The position numbers were made by a program, and so were the translations under genes. Below the pieces are notes generated by a model. That model had not been told where the DNA came from, made no database searches, and saw only the letters and a list, made by a program, of their open reading frames with translations. Shown piece by piece: positions 55,528 to 64,000 of a stretch of 64,000 bases of DNA. Numbering within the stretch: position 1 is the stretch's first letter; each line of letters begins with the position of its first letter. Source of the stretch: Methanobacterium sp. BRmetb2 (GTDB lineage Archaea > Methanobacteriota > Methanobacteria > Methanobacteriales > Methanobacteriaceae). The stretch spans positions 1,817,501 through 1,881,500 of the forward strand of contig CP022705.1 of assembly GCA_003491285.1 (NCBI GenBank), written 5' to 3'.

Positions 55528-56427
55528 ATGTTTAAATCCCTTTTACTAATCGGTTTATTCGATCTTCTCAAAAAAAAGGAGGAATCTGTGGATTATTATA
55601 TTCAAAGACTTCATGATCTTCGAGAAGAGGAAATCGAGACTTTAATTAGTTTGGGTGCGTTATATGCTGAAGAAGAAAAATACGAAGAGGGTTTGGAATA
55701 TTTAGAGCAAGCATTATCTATATATAAATCAATGAATGATGAAGAAGGACAAGCATTTGTTTTAGATTCAATTGGCGATGTTTATCTTAACATGAGAAGA
55801 ATCAACACAGCATTAGAATATTATAAAGAATCTTTTAAGTTTTACTCTTCTGCACATTCGGTAAATGCTAAAGAAGAAATTTTAGAGAAAATAAAAGAAG
55901 TTGAAAAGATAAGAGATGCTGTGGATATTGTAGATCATGAAAAAACCGAAGAAATACCTCCAAAGTTCCCGGTTGAAGATGAATATGTTGCTGACTTCCA
56001 AAAGATCAGTGACAAATTAGAAGAATTAATTAAAATTATTGAGACTACTAGAATCTATGATATGTATTTTAAGAAAAAAGATGCCATGGAACATCTTCAG
56101 GAAGCTTATAGCATCTCAAAGGAGATCGGGGATGATAAAGGGGAAGCTGCCTTGCTTTTGATGATGGGAAATATTTTATTAAGGGAAAAAAATGTTAGAA
56201 ATGCATTGAGATATTTCACAGATGCACATAACCTGTTTGATAAGATGGGGGATGAAAATGGTAAGGCCATATCTTTGCTTTTGATTGGAACTGTCTATTT
56301 CATATTAGGTGACATGGGTAAGGTTTCTGCCAGTTTTAGAAAATCTGTTGAAAAATTCCAGGAATTAGGAGACAAACATTCAGAATCACTGGCTATTGAT
56401 TTATTAAATATGCTTTATAATGAATAA
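55528..56427 (+). CDS. TPR-repeat protein
   Basis: A 299-residue helical protein with tetratricopeptide repeats: KYEEGLEYLEQALSIYKSMN and AFVLDSIGDVYLNMRRINTA in the first half, then a linker with IPPKFPVEDEYVADFQKISD, and NALRYFTDAHNLFDKMGD with AISLLLIGTVYFILGDMG in the second. TPRs mediate protein-protein contacts, so it is a plausible scaffold or effector for the GTPase/ATPase cluster immediately upstream, 105 bases away on the same strand. The hydrophobic first residues (FKSLLLIGLFDLL) may be a membrane or partner contact. Confidence 0.82.
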   Translation: MFKSLLLIGLFDLLKKKEESVDYYIQRLHDLREEEIETLISLGALYAEEEKYEEGLEYLEQALSIYKSMNDEEGQAFVLDSIGDVYLNMRRINTALEYYKESFKFYSSAHSVNAKEEILEKIKEVEKIRDAVDIVDHEKTEEIPPKFPVEDEYVADFQKISDKLEELIKIIETTRIYDMYFKKKDAMEHLQEAYSISKEIGDDKGEAALLLMMGNILLREKNVRNALRYFTDAHNLFDKMGDENGKAISLLLIGTVYFILGDMGKVSASFRKSVEKFQELGDKHSESLAIDLLNMLYNE

Positions 56428-56709
56428 ATAAGAATTTTTACTAAAAAACGATTTTTTTATCTTAATAATTTCCAATTTTTAATTGAATTTAGAGTATAAT
56501 TAGTTGTCATTTTTTTGGTTGATTTAATATTTTAAAGTAACTAGATTCGTAATTTGGTAGGACATTCATAGTATTAACTATAAAAGTAAAGAGTATTTGA
56601 AGTTATTACTAAAATTATAAGTTTTTAGGTGTTAATTAGTGATAACTCGTTATAATAATTAAAATTTTTAAACGATCTAAAATAGTTATATTTTATAGTT
56701 TAATGTAGA

Positions 56710-57681
56710 TCAATAAGTTTCTAAAGGCAGAATAAATGCAAGTATTATCCCAATTGCTCCACAGATTATTCCAATGATCCATACGATTATCACGACATGT
56801 TCTTCTTTCATAGGTTTTCTTAAAACTGAACGAATTAATGATTTAAAACCTGTTGGGGGAGCAAAGAGTTTTCCATCAGCTCCTATTTGGGTCGGAGCAT
56901 GTTTTTGTCTTTCCATTACTCCAGCACTGTAAAATTTTAATATTCCATCGATAATATTGGGCAGTAAAACTATAAATGCTATTATTTTAACTCGGCCAAT
57001 GAAAGCTACAGAGGCAATGGTGGCACCAATAATCAACGTTCCAACATCTCCTGGGAAAACCCTTGATGGATGTTTATTGTAAATTAGAAATGCGAGAAGA
57101 GCTCCTAACATGGAAATGGTGATTAGTGAAACATTATATTTGCTCATTATTATACATGAAGCAGTTAAAGAAACCATAGCAATTGCTCCGAGACCAGATT
57201 CAATTCCATTCAATCCAGCCAACATATTAGTAAGATTAGATGCTATTGAAACAGCTATAGGTATCAATATTATATATAAAATGCCCACTTCTGGGGGAGC
57301 AACCCATATTAGAGGTAAACCTGCCAAAAATAGTAGAAATAACTTTTCCTTGGATGTTAATCTTACCAGATCATCCACCATTCCCACCATACCAACTAAG
57401 AGGATTACTAGTAAGGTTACCATTAATTCATATGATAGGGGAGGATAAATCCAGATACCAATAAACATACCAATAGTAAAACCAAAAAGAATCCCTATGC
57501 CGCCCATTTCTGCAACGGGGGTCTTTTTTAGTTTATGCAAGTCTTGTCCAACTACATTTGCATCCTTTAATTTGTCAATGAGCCGGGGCATTACGAGATA
57601 TGTTGCAAAAAATGCTACAACACCACAAATACTGGATACCATAAGTATGGTTTGATATCCTGGGGAAATTTCAAAAGTCAT
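56710..57681 (-). CDS. MraY/WecA-like sugar-phosphate transferase (GT4 type)
   Basis: A 323-residue polytopic membrane enzyme transferring a UDP-sugar phosphate to a polyprenyl phosphate. VGMVDDLVRLTSKEK supplies the two adjacent aspartates, NLTNMLAGLNGIESGLGAI the nucleotide-binding and catalytic loop, and RVFPGDVGTLIIGATIASVA a conserved later loop. The C-terminal cytoplasmic loop has KHAPTQIGADGKLFAP. In methanobacteria this family serves pseudomurein or N-glycan synthesis; which of the two applies here is not clear. It is coupled closely (3 bases) to the helix-turn-helix gene upstream. Confidence 0.85.
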   Translation of the reverse strand: MTFEISPGYQTILMVSSICGVVAFFATYLVMPRLIDKLKDANVVGQDLHKLKKTPVAEMGGIGILFGFTIGMFIGIWIYPPLSYELMVTLLVILLVGMVGMVDDLVRLTSKEKLFLLFLAGLPLIWVAPPEVGILYIILIPIAVSIASNLTNMLAGLNGIESGLGAIAMVSLTASCIIMSKYNVSLITISMLGALLAFLIYNKHPSRVFPGDVGTLIIGATIASVAFIGRVKIIAFIVLLPNIIDGILKFYSAGVMERQKHAPTQIGADGKLFAPPTGFKSLIRSVLRKPMKEEHVVIIVWIIGIICGAIGIILAFILPLETY

Positions 57682-57684
57682 GAT

Positions 57685-58155
57685 TTAACCTCTTAAAATA
57701 TAGTAAACACTTCGCAATGGTATTTTAAGTTTTTCAGATATTTCTCTAGCTTTAAAACCTTCTTTGAACATTTTTTTCACTTGAAACTTTGTTTTTGCAC
57801 TGTATTTCGATTTTCTACCCGGTTTTAACTTGGTTTTTTTAAGATAGTAAACAGATTTAGATGGTATTCCCAGTTTTTCCGAAATATCCTTGGGAGAAAA
57901 ACCTTTTTTAATCATATCCTGCACTTTTTGTGTGTCTTCCTCTTTATATTTAGGTGGTCTCCCTTTTTTTTCTACAGCTTCAACCTGGATGCCTAACTGT
58001 TGGAGTGCATCTAAATATTTTTTAGAAGTTCTCTGATACAAACTTGGGGGGCACTGTATTTTTTTCACATTTGGATGTTTGTCTAAAAGTTCCATTATTA
58101 CCTTAGAGGATAACTGTTGGTTAACATAAATTATTTCATCCAAAGTACCACCCAA
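57685..58155 (-). CDS. Tandem helix-turn-helix DNA-binding protein
   Basis: A 156-residue protein. The first third is a mixed domain with ELLDKHPNVKKIQCPPSLYQ. Then come two similar HTH repeats separated by basic linkers: GRPPKYKEEDTQKVQD with FSPKDISEKLGIPSKSVYYL, and GRKSKYSAKTKFQVKK with FKAREISEKLKIPLRSVYYI. The repeated ISEKLxIPxxSVYY shape resembles resolvase or MerR-like HTHs. It could regulate the cell-wall gene three bases downstream. I know no characterised homologue. Confidence 0.75.
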   Translation of the reverse strand: MGGTLDEIIYVNQQLSSKVIMELLDKHPNVKKIQCPPSLYQRTSKKYLDALQQLGIQVEAVEKKGRPPKYKEEDTQKVQDMIKKGFSPKDISEKLGIPSKSVYYLKKTKLKPGRKSKYSAKTKFQVKKMFKEGFKAREISEKLKIPLRSVYYILRG

Positions 58156-58221
58156 TTCAATTAATAGCTTCGGAGTTTAATATCAATTTAGTTTTATTTC
58201 TTATAAATTACATTATCTTTT

Positions 58222-59796
58222 TTATTTTTTGATAATTTCCAAAAATCTCTCAGCCTTTTTAGATGCAGGTTTTCCAAAAGTCTCCATATTTTTAACTTCA
58301 GCCAAAACATCCTGAGAACTAACAGAAAACAGATCAGCTACCTCTTCGGTATTTAAATCTGTTTTAAATTTTAAAACAGCAGCTCCAAATGCAGCAGGAT
58401 TTGTTCTTAGATGAATACCCTTAGTCTTCTTTTCCATTTTAAATTTTTCAGCTAAAACATTCCGGAAGTTCTTAAATACCGTTATCTTTTCTTCCATATA
58501 CTTCTTTAAAATATTTGTAGTAAACTCATCAAAATCATCAAATGCTTGGAGCTGATTACGATCTAAATTGGGTCTAAGATAGGGGAAAGGACCGGAATAT
58601 TTGCTTCTACGATCATAAGAGGTAGTCAGATAATATTTACCAATATCCCATAAAATTAAGGTTCTGGGAATTTCAATAAACAGCTTCTTTTTAAGATTTT
58701 TTCGTTTTTTTAATTCTCTGGCAAGTTCCAAGTCAAGTGTTCCTTCAGAATTCATTAAACCATTTTTCATTAAAATTTTTCTGAAATGTTCTTTTTTTAA
58801 TATATTTTGGTCTTCTTCTGATTCGGTAAGATTAACTAGGTCTTCTGCTTTTTTTTTAGACTGGTCATATAAATTAATTTTATTAATATGGTTAAGAAGA
58901 CCTTTCATTATCTCTTTGATACTTTTTTCAATACTATTTTCTGCAAATTTTACGTAAGCCAGTGAAAGTGAGGTTCGTGTGTGTTTATCATTGATTATAG
59001 ATGGTTTTTTACGATGAAACTGTAAAAATTCTATTCGAACATTGGAACCATATTTTCTTTGCAGTTCCTTTTCATAATTTTCTCCATCATCCGCATCTAA
59101 ACTAACCCTTTTTCTAATCCACCGGTCATCTTCTAACACTCTTATTACTAAAGAAACAGTTTTAATAGCTCCTCTTTTTTCATGTTTCAAGATATTGACG
59201 ATTTTTTTGTATGCATCTCTGCCCAATGGAGATAAATCTGACATCTTAACCATATAATCTCCGGATAGTGGCAAATATTCTAGCATGTCCAGTCTGGAAA
59301 CACCATTAACGTTTTTTTCAAGATTTAAACTAATAGATCCACATTCACATTTAACTGGATCTGAAATAATAAGGGATATTTCATGTCCTTTATACTTCTT
59401 TCCACATGAATCACAGTTGATTATAAAGGATTCTTCTAAGTGGCCAATGGCTATTTTATGAGAGGATATTGATGAGTTGATACGGTCTAAAATATTTTTT
59501 TTTGCAGCAGCTTTCATTCTAAAATATTGGTTATGACGAGTTACATCTTGTATGTCTTCAACTAGAATTTCGCCTACTGTAGGTGGTCCGAATCTGGCCA
59601 GTGATCGATAGGGGGCTTTATAACCCTTTAATTCCATTAATTCTTTAAATTCCTGTAATTTATCTAAATTAATTTTAAAGAACTTAAAAATTTGAATAAA
59701 ACTGCTAAAATCAACTATTTTTTTTGTATTTAATTTTTTGCGTTTTATTTCATCAAGAAATTTTTCAGCATCCACTATTAATACTGATTCGTTCAT
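58222..59796 (-). CDS. DUF530 family protein with zinc-ribbon-like cysteines
   Basis: A 524-residue protein found in methanogens and of unknown function, assigned to DUF530 by overall pattern and by its place beside metG. The region near residue 145 has INCDSCGKKYKGHEIS and later KCECGSISLN, a four-cysteine zinc-ribbon-like element. The middle is basic (IRVLEDDRWIRKRVSLDADD) and the last 60 residues look like an HTH (LNTEEVADLFSVSSQDVLAE). It overlaps metG by four bases, so it is translated with it. A role in tRNA or nucleic-acid metabolism is inference. Confidence 0.7.
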   Translation of the reverse strand: MNESVLIVDAEKFLDEIKRKKLNTKKIVDFSSFIQIFKFFKINLDKLQEFKELMELKGYKAPYRSLARFGPPTVGEILVEDIQDVTRHNQYFRMKAAAKKNILDRINSSISSHKIAIGHLEESFIINCDSCGKKYKGHEISLIISDPVKCECGSISLNLEKNVNGVSRLDMLEYLPLSGDYMVKMSDLSPLGRDAYKKIVNILKHEKRGAIKTVSLVIRVLEDDRWIRKRVSLDADDGENYEKELQRKYGSNVRIEFLQFHRKKPSIINDKHTRTSLSLAYVKFAENSIEKSIKEIMKGLLNHINKINLYDQSKKKAEDLVNLTESEEDQNILKKEHFRKILMKNGLMNSEGTLDLELARELKKRKNLKKKLFIEIPRTLILWDIGKYYLTTSYDRRSKYSGPFPYLRPNLDRNQLQAFDDFDEFTTNILKKYMEEKITVFKNFRNVLAEKFKMEKKTKGIHLRTNPAAFGAAVLKFKTDLNTEEVADLFSVSSQDVLAEVKNMETFGKPASKKAERFLEIIKK

Positions 59797-61775
59797 TTTA
59801 TTTTTTCACCAATCTCAGCGTTTTTGGATGTAAGTATACTCATATTTTTCTCAGTAGCAAGTATCATTCCTTCAGATTTTATACCAAATAGTTTGGCTGG
59901 TTCCAGATTAACCAGTACAATGACTTTTTCGTTTAGAATGTCCTCAGGGGAATAATTCTGTGCAATTCCAGCTACCACTTGTAAATTTTTATCTTTAATA
60001 TCCACCATTAATTTAAGGAGATTTTTTGAACCTTTAACTGATTCAGCACCTATTACTTTTCCTACTCTAAGATCTATCTTCGCAAAATCATCAATGGTAA
60101 TAATATCTTTCATTTCAAATCTACCTTCTAAATTTTTGTAAAGCATTTCTTTCTGCTTTTGTATAACTTCATCATCTATCTTGTTAAATAGAGGTTTTGG
60201 CTTTTTGATTTCATGACCATGAGGAATTAAATCACTTAAAATATCCCATTTTTTATCTTCAACATTTAAATTCATGGTTTCCAATATTTTTTGAGATTTA
60301 GTGGGCATATAAGGGGTGAGCATAACTGCTAAATTTTTAGCAAGTTGGTTACATAAATACAAACAATTTGAAGCTACTTCTGGGTTGGATTTAACTGTTT
60401 TCCATGGTTCCCGGTCATTAAAATATTTATTTCCTTGCTTTGCAAGTTTAATAATTTCAACCAGACCTTCTCTAAACTTGTAATTTTCTATGTAATTAGA
60501 TACGGTTTTTGGAGTTTCTTTAATCTTTTTTTCAAATTCTAGGTCAATTTCATCCAATTCAAATACTTCTGGTATTTTTCCATTGAAGAAACGTTTAGTA
60601 AAGGAGAATGTACGATGCAAGAAGTTTCCAAGCACATCTGCCAGTTCATCATTAACTCGCCTCTGGAAATCGTCCCATGAAAAATCAGTGTCCCGGGTTA
60701 GGGGAGCATTTATCACTAAATAATATCTTAAAATGTCCGCTTCAAAATTTTGGAGAAAATCAGATGCCCATATAACCCAATTTTTACTGGTTGACATTTT
60801 ACTACCCTCTAATGAGAGATATTCTCCAGCTACAATGGCATCGGGCAGTTTACACCCATAACCCATTAGAAGGGCCGGCCAGAATATGGTATGGTGATAA
60901 ATTATATCTTTACCTATAAAATGTATAACTGAATCATCCCAGTACTCTCTCCATGAAGCGTTGTTATCATGTGCCCACTTAGCAGCTGAAGAGATGTAAC
61001 CGAGGAAGGCCTCTCCCCATACGTATATGATCTTACCTTCAGCACCATCCAGTGGAACTGGAACCCCCCATTCCATATCTCTGGTGAGTATCCAATCTTT
61101 TAAACCCTCTTTTATCCACTGTAATGCATAATTTTTAACATTTGGAGGGAGTTTATCATTTTCTTCAATCCAATTCTTCAACTCATCCTGGAAATGGCTG
61201 AGTTTGAAGAAGTATTGTTGGGATTCTCTTATCTTTGGGGTGGAATTACAGATCAAACATTTAGGTTCCAGTAATTGGATGGGTTCCAGATGTCTGCCAC
61301 AAGTTTCACAGTGGTCACCTCTAGCACCCTCTCCATTACAGTGGGGGCATATGCCTTCAACATATCTATCTGGCAGGAATCTTTCACATTCCTCACAATA
61401 AGGCTGTTTTATTATTTTTTCATATATGTATCCCTTTTCATAGAGTTTTAAAAAGAAGTTTTGGGCAATTTCATAGTGCAAGGGGTCAGAAGTTCTGGAA
61501 AAATTATCAAAAGATATACTGCAGGCATCAAGGTCCTCTTTGATCATGTTGTAGTATCTACCTGCTACTTCCAGTGGAGATTTTTTTTCTTCTTCGGCCC
61601 GAACTGCAATAGGGGTGCCGTGTTCATCAGTAGCACACACAAAAAGTACATCAACCCCATTCATACGATTATAACGTGCATATATATCGGCAGGTATGTA
61701 AGTTGATCTTAAATGTCCTAGATGACAAGGTCCATTTGCATAAGGCAGTGCACACGTGATAAATACTTTATCCAA
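59793..61775 (-). CDS. metG: Methionyl-tRNA synthetase
   Basis: A 660-residue class I synthetase charging tRNA-Met. The HIGH motif is HLGH at residues 18-21 in ALPYANGPCHLGHLRSTYIP. Zinc knuckles follow (CEECERFLPDRYVEGICPHC and CETCGRHLEP, CLICNS), as in the archaeal two-zinc type, and the KMSKS motif is KMSTSKNW near residue 325. The C-terminal 100 residues are an Arc1p/EMAP-like tRNA-binding domain, starting near IDDFAKIDLRVGKVIGAESV. The DUF530 gene overlaps its end by four bases. It is divergent from priL. Confidence 0.96.
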   Translation of the reverse strand: MDKVFITCALPYANGPCHLGHLRSTYIPADIYARYNRMNGVDVLFVCATDEHGTPIAVRAEEEKKSPLEVAGRYYNMIKEDLDACSISFDNFSRTSDPLHYEIAQNFFLKLYEKGYIYEKIIKQPYCEECERFLPDRYVEGICPHCNGEGARGDHCETCGRHLEPIQLLEPKCLICNSTPKIRESQQYFFKLSHFQDELKNWIEENDKLPPNVKNYALQWIKEGLKDWILTRDMEWGVPVPLDGAEGKIIYVWGEAFLGYISSAAKWAHDNNASWREYWDDSVIHFIGKDIIYHHTIFWPALLMGYGCKLPDAIVAGEYLSLEGSKMSTSKNWVIWASDFLQNFEADILRYYLVINAPLTRDTDFSWDDFQRRVNDELADVLGNFLHRTFSFTKRFFNGKIPEVFELDEIDLEFEKKIKETPKTVSNYIENYKFREGLVEIIKLAKQGNKYFNDREPWKTVKSNPEVASNCLYLCNQLAKNLAVMLTPYMPTKSQKILETMNLNVEDKKWDILSDLIPHGHEIKKPKPLFNKIDDEVIQKQKEMLYKNLEGRFEMKDIITIDDFAKIDLRVGKVIGAESVKGSKNLLKLMVDIKDKNLQVVAGIAQNYSPEDILNEKVIVLVNLEPAKLFGIKSEGMILATEKNMSILTSKNAEIGEKIK

Positions 61776-62274
61776 TCAGATTCCTCCTTAATATGAAAAT
61801 AATATTTAAAGACAATTCTTTTTTTTGTCTATTAGTAAATTTGAAAGCATTTTTTCAAGCTTAACATCAAATATCAAAACAGTAAACTTAAAATGATTTA
61901 TAATCTTAGATACTTTCTCCTAAAATAACTAGTTAAATTAGATTAATCTAATTATCTATTTAAATTTTAATATAAATCTATAAAATTTGTAAATGAGATT
62001 CTCCAATAACTAATTGATTTCTGGGATATTTAAACAGTAGTTTATATGAATAGAATTCTAATTATTAAATGGAGTACTTAAATTCTGTTTTTACATATAA
62101 TTAGGCATTTATCAATTTTAATATAGATAAAATAGAATTAAACTAATTTTTTACTATCTTAGTTTTATTAAAATCCTTTTTAGAGTAAAATAGGTTAATT
62201 TAAGACTATTATTTTACCTTTTAAATGTACTTAAATTGATTAAATATTTTTATAATGATTATCAAATGAGTATT
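61776..62274. other. metG-priL divergent region
   Basis: About 500 AT-rich bases without a gene. ATTTTTATA at 62246-62254 lies about 25 bases before the ATG at 62275 and is the probable priL TATA box; there is no ribosome binding site, suggesting a leaderless priL message. AAGGAGGAAT on the minus strand serves metG. Confidence 0.45.
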
Positions 62275-63732
62275 ATGGTTTCAGTAGCATTTTTAAATCC
62301 TTTATCTGATAAAGCAGAACAGATTGTTCGTGATATAGGGGATTTAAGTAAAATATATGATAAAAATTCGGATTTAATTCATGCTGTAGATACCAGTAAA
62401 TCCCAAAGTATGTCTGATAATCAAAATATACCTGAAAATTATGTTGAATTAGCAATAAAGCGCATGGAATGGTATATCAAAAAGAAAAATGATAAAAATT
62501 ATAATTATAAGGATTATGCATTTTTATTTAATAGGGAAATCACACGATTTGATGTTGTAGCATTTTTTATACTGGCCCAGGCCATAGGCATCAAATTTAA
62601 TTCTAATTCACGGGAATCTAAACTTTTTGTAGATTTACAAGGAAACATAATTGAGGAAAGGCTGGAAGAACTTTCAATAAGTGAGAGAAGAGATGTTTGT
62701 CAGAAAATCTTAGATGAATTGATTCTACAGGATAATGTGAAATGGACATTTCTTGAGGAAATATTAAGTTCCAAGAAGATCTCTCTTCATGAACTAATTT
62801 TAGATAAAGGAGAAATAATACTGGATAAAGAAGATTTTCTAGAGAGATTTTCAGATAAAATCAGCCACAGAAATCCAGAAAGAATGTACGAACTTTTAAT
62901 TGGAGATCCAGTTAAGGAACTTATCATGATTAAAATGATAATGCAAAAAACCGAGGATTATGTTAAAAAAGTTAACGAAATGTCACAAAAGGTTGAACCC
63001 CACCCATACCTATTAGAAGTAGGTGAAAAAATATCTAAAATTTTATCTGAAAATATTAAATACTACACAACATCTCACGGAGGAATGAAAGGATTCAAAT
63101 TAAATTCTGAAGCATTCCCGCCATGTATTAAACTTACATTAAATGGGGTTGAATCTGGAAATCGTAACGATGCCATTGTTCTTCTTTTAACTTCATTTTT
63201 ATCTTATGCAAGACTTTATCCATCTATATTTCGTGATAATGTAAGCGTCAAAATATCTGACGTAGATCCAGAACTTAAAATAACTCAAAATGAAATATTA
63301 CCCCTAATTTATGATGCTGCCCAGAGATGTAACCCTCCTCTTTTTGATGATGATCCACAGGAAAAATTGAATATAACGGCCAAGTTGGGATTTGGGGTTC
63401 ATGAACTGCCTGAAATTAAAAATGAAGGCGAGAGTAAATGGTATACTCCCATGAGCTGTGACAAAATAAAAATTCATTTACCAGCTCTTTGTAAGCCGGA
63501 TAAAACCTGTAAAAAGATTGGTAATCCTCTTTCATATTATAAAAGTAAGTCATGGCAATTAAATAAACAAGGAGATAATAAAGAAAAATCATCTAAAGAT
63601 AAAGATAAGAACAATGTTGATAAAAGTAAATCCGACCAAGATAATGTTAATAAGGTTATAAATCCAAGTCCTGATAAATCAGTTAAGAATACTAAAGAAG
63701 CAGACACACTAAACGGAAGTGATTTCAATTAA
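62275..63732 (+). CDS. priL: DNA primase large subunit PriL
   Basis: PriL supports the catalytic subunit PriS in making primers for replication. The 485-residue protein has the usual beginning VSVAFLNPLSDKAEQIV and the C-terminal iron-sulfur domain: FPPCIKLTLNGVESGNRNDA, AAQRCNPPLF, TPMSCDKIKIHLPALC and KPDKTCKKIG carry the cysteines for a 4Fe-4S cluster. A charged tail of about 60 residues (DNKEKSSKDKDKNNVDKSKS) follows, probably disordered. ATGs at 62236 and 62266 are alternatives; 62275 fits the TATA spacing. It overlaps priS by 14 bases. Confidence 0.93.
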   Translation: MVSVAFLNPLSDKAEQIVRDIGDLSKIYDKNSDLIHAVDTSKSQSMSDNQNIPENYVELAIKRMEWYIKKKNDKNYNYKDYAFLFNREITRFDVVAFFILAQAIGIKFNSNSRESKLFVDLQGNIIEERLEELSISERRDVCQKILDELILQDNVKWTFLEEILSSKKISLHELILDKGEIILDKEDFLERFSDKISHRNPERMYELLIGDPVKELIMIKMIMQKTEDYVKKVNEMSQKVEPHPYLLEVGEKISKILSENIKYYTTSHGGMKGFKLNSEAFPPCIKLTLNGVESGNRNDAIVLLLTSFLSYARLYPSIFRDNVSVKISDVDPELKITQNEILPLIYDAAQRCNPPLFDDDPQEKLNITAKLGFGVHELPEIKNEGESKWYTPMSCDKIKIHLPALCKPDKTCKKIGNPLSYYKSKSWQLNKQGDNKEKSSKDKDKNNVDKSKSDQDNVNKVINPSPDKSVKNTKEADTLNGSDFN

Positions 63733-64000
63733 CGAGCCAGCAACATTGCAGGAACGTCGAAGATATTATAGGGAAGAATGGAATGTAAAGAAACTTCCGG
63801 ATTTTATCAAGGAGGGGATGGAACAACGTGAATTTGGATTTGATCATCTTGGAAAAGGACCAAATGATCGCTACCGTATTTTCCGTTCTTTAGAATATTT
63901 AAAACGATTTATGAGATATAAATCCCCATTTGCAGCGTACTGTTCGGTGGCTTTTTATGATAAACCATTTAAAAGGGCAGATTGGATCAAATCCGAACTT
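63719..64000 (+). CDS. priS: DNA primase small (catalytic) subunit PriS, 3' partial
   Basis: A frame from GTG at 63719 stays open to the end of the window (94 codons). It reads VISINEPATLQERRRYYREE and WNVKKLPDFIKEGMEQREFG, then GKGPNDRYRIFRSLEYLKRF and SPFAAYCSVAFYDKPFKRAD, the archaeal PriS N-terminus. The DxD metal-binding aspartates should lie just beyond the edge. It overlaps the 3' end of priL by 14 bases, so the two primase subunits are made from one transcript. Confidence 0.9.
   Translation, partial: MISINEPATLQERRRYYREEWNVKKLPDFIKEGMEQREFGFDHLGKGPNDRYRIFRSLEYLKRFMRYKSPFAAYCSVAFYDKPFKRADWIKSEL

Overview
This 64 kb window is AT-rich chromosomal DNA from a methanogenic archaeon, most likely Methanobacterium or a close relative in Methanobacteriales. 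The supporting genes are cofC (coenzyme F420), a small CbiX/CfbA chelatase, egsA (archaeal sn-glycerol-1-phosphate lipids), archaeal-type proS and metG, the PriL/PriS primase, a class III (EppA-type) prepilin, a methanobacterial beta-helix adhesin and several methanogen-restricted families (UPF0179, DUF166, DUF530, TIGR00304). Promoters have archaeal TATA boxes, and some genes look leaderless. I see no rRNA, tRNA, CRISPR array, integrase or intact insertion sequence.

Layout: 1-5.7 kb is a loose accessory region with the end of an FxLYD-like protein, gdhA, two decayed gene remnants, a zinc-ribbon/SHOCT protein, and two toxin-antitoxin-like pairs (MntA/HepT, and a small toxin-like protein with a DUF2283 protein). 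6.5-9 kb holds a TetR regulator with a striking nested operator, a flavoprotein, a DUF169 protein and a VOC protein. 9.8-16.5 kb holds a large adhesin, a DHA2 drug exporter, a DUF308 membrane protein and a flavodoxin-PNPOx fusion. 17-20.7 kb is a PadR-controlled ABC-2 exporter. 21-27.2 kb holds a lipoprotein, a C45-type hydrolase, cfbA, a P1B metal ATPase with an 11-G tract near its end, and an exported M14-like protein. 27.6-36 kb holds a methyltransferase with an orphan metal or corrinoid binding protein, an AAA ATPase, purA, a CPBP protease and a CHASE4/PAS histidine kinase.

36-50 kb is mainly housekeeping: thiD-cofC, proS, egsA-UPF0179, rpiA, a zinc-type ABC importer divergent from a NikR-like regulator, cobM/cbiF, DUF166-ferredoxin and a THUMP protein.

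The most interesting segment is 50.0-56.4 kb. Two prepilin-like proteins are followed by a RecA/KaiC-like ATPase, a Roadblock/LC7 protein, a protein fusing a degenerate RecA-like domain to an MglA/Ras-like GTPase, two tandem paralogous KaiC/FlaH-like ATPases and a TPR protein. The tight spacing of the middle genes suggests one operon. By analogy with bacterial MglA/MglB it could be a GTPase switch controlling a surface structure or cell polarity; that role is inference.

56.7-64 kb returns to core functions: a MraY-like sugar-phosphate transferase, a tandem helix-turn-helix protein, DUF530, metG, and priL overlapping the start of priS, which runs off the window.
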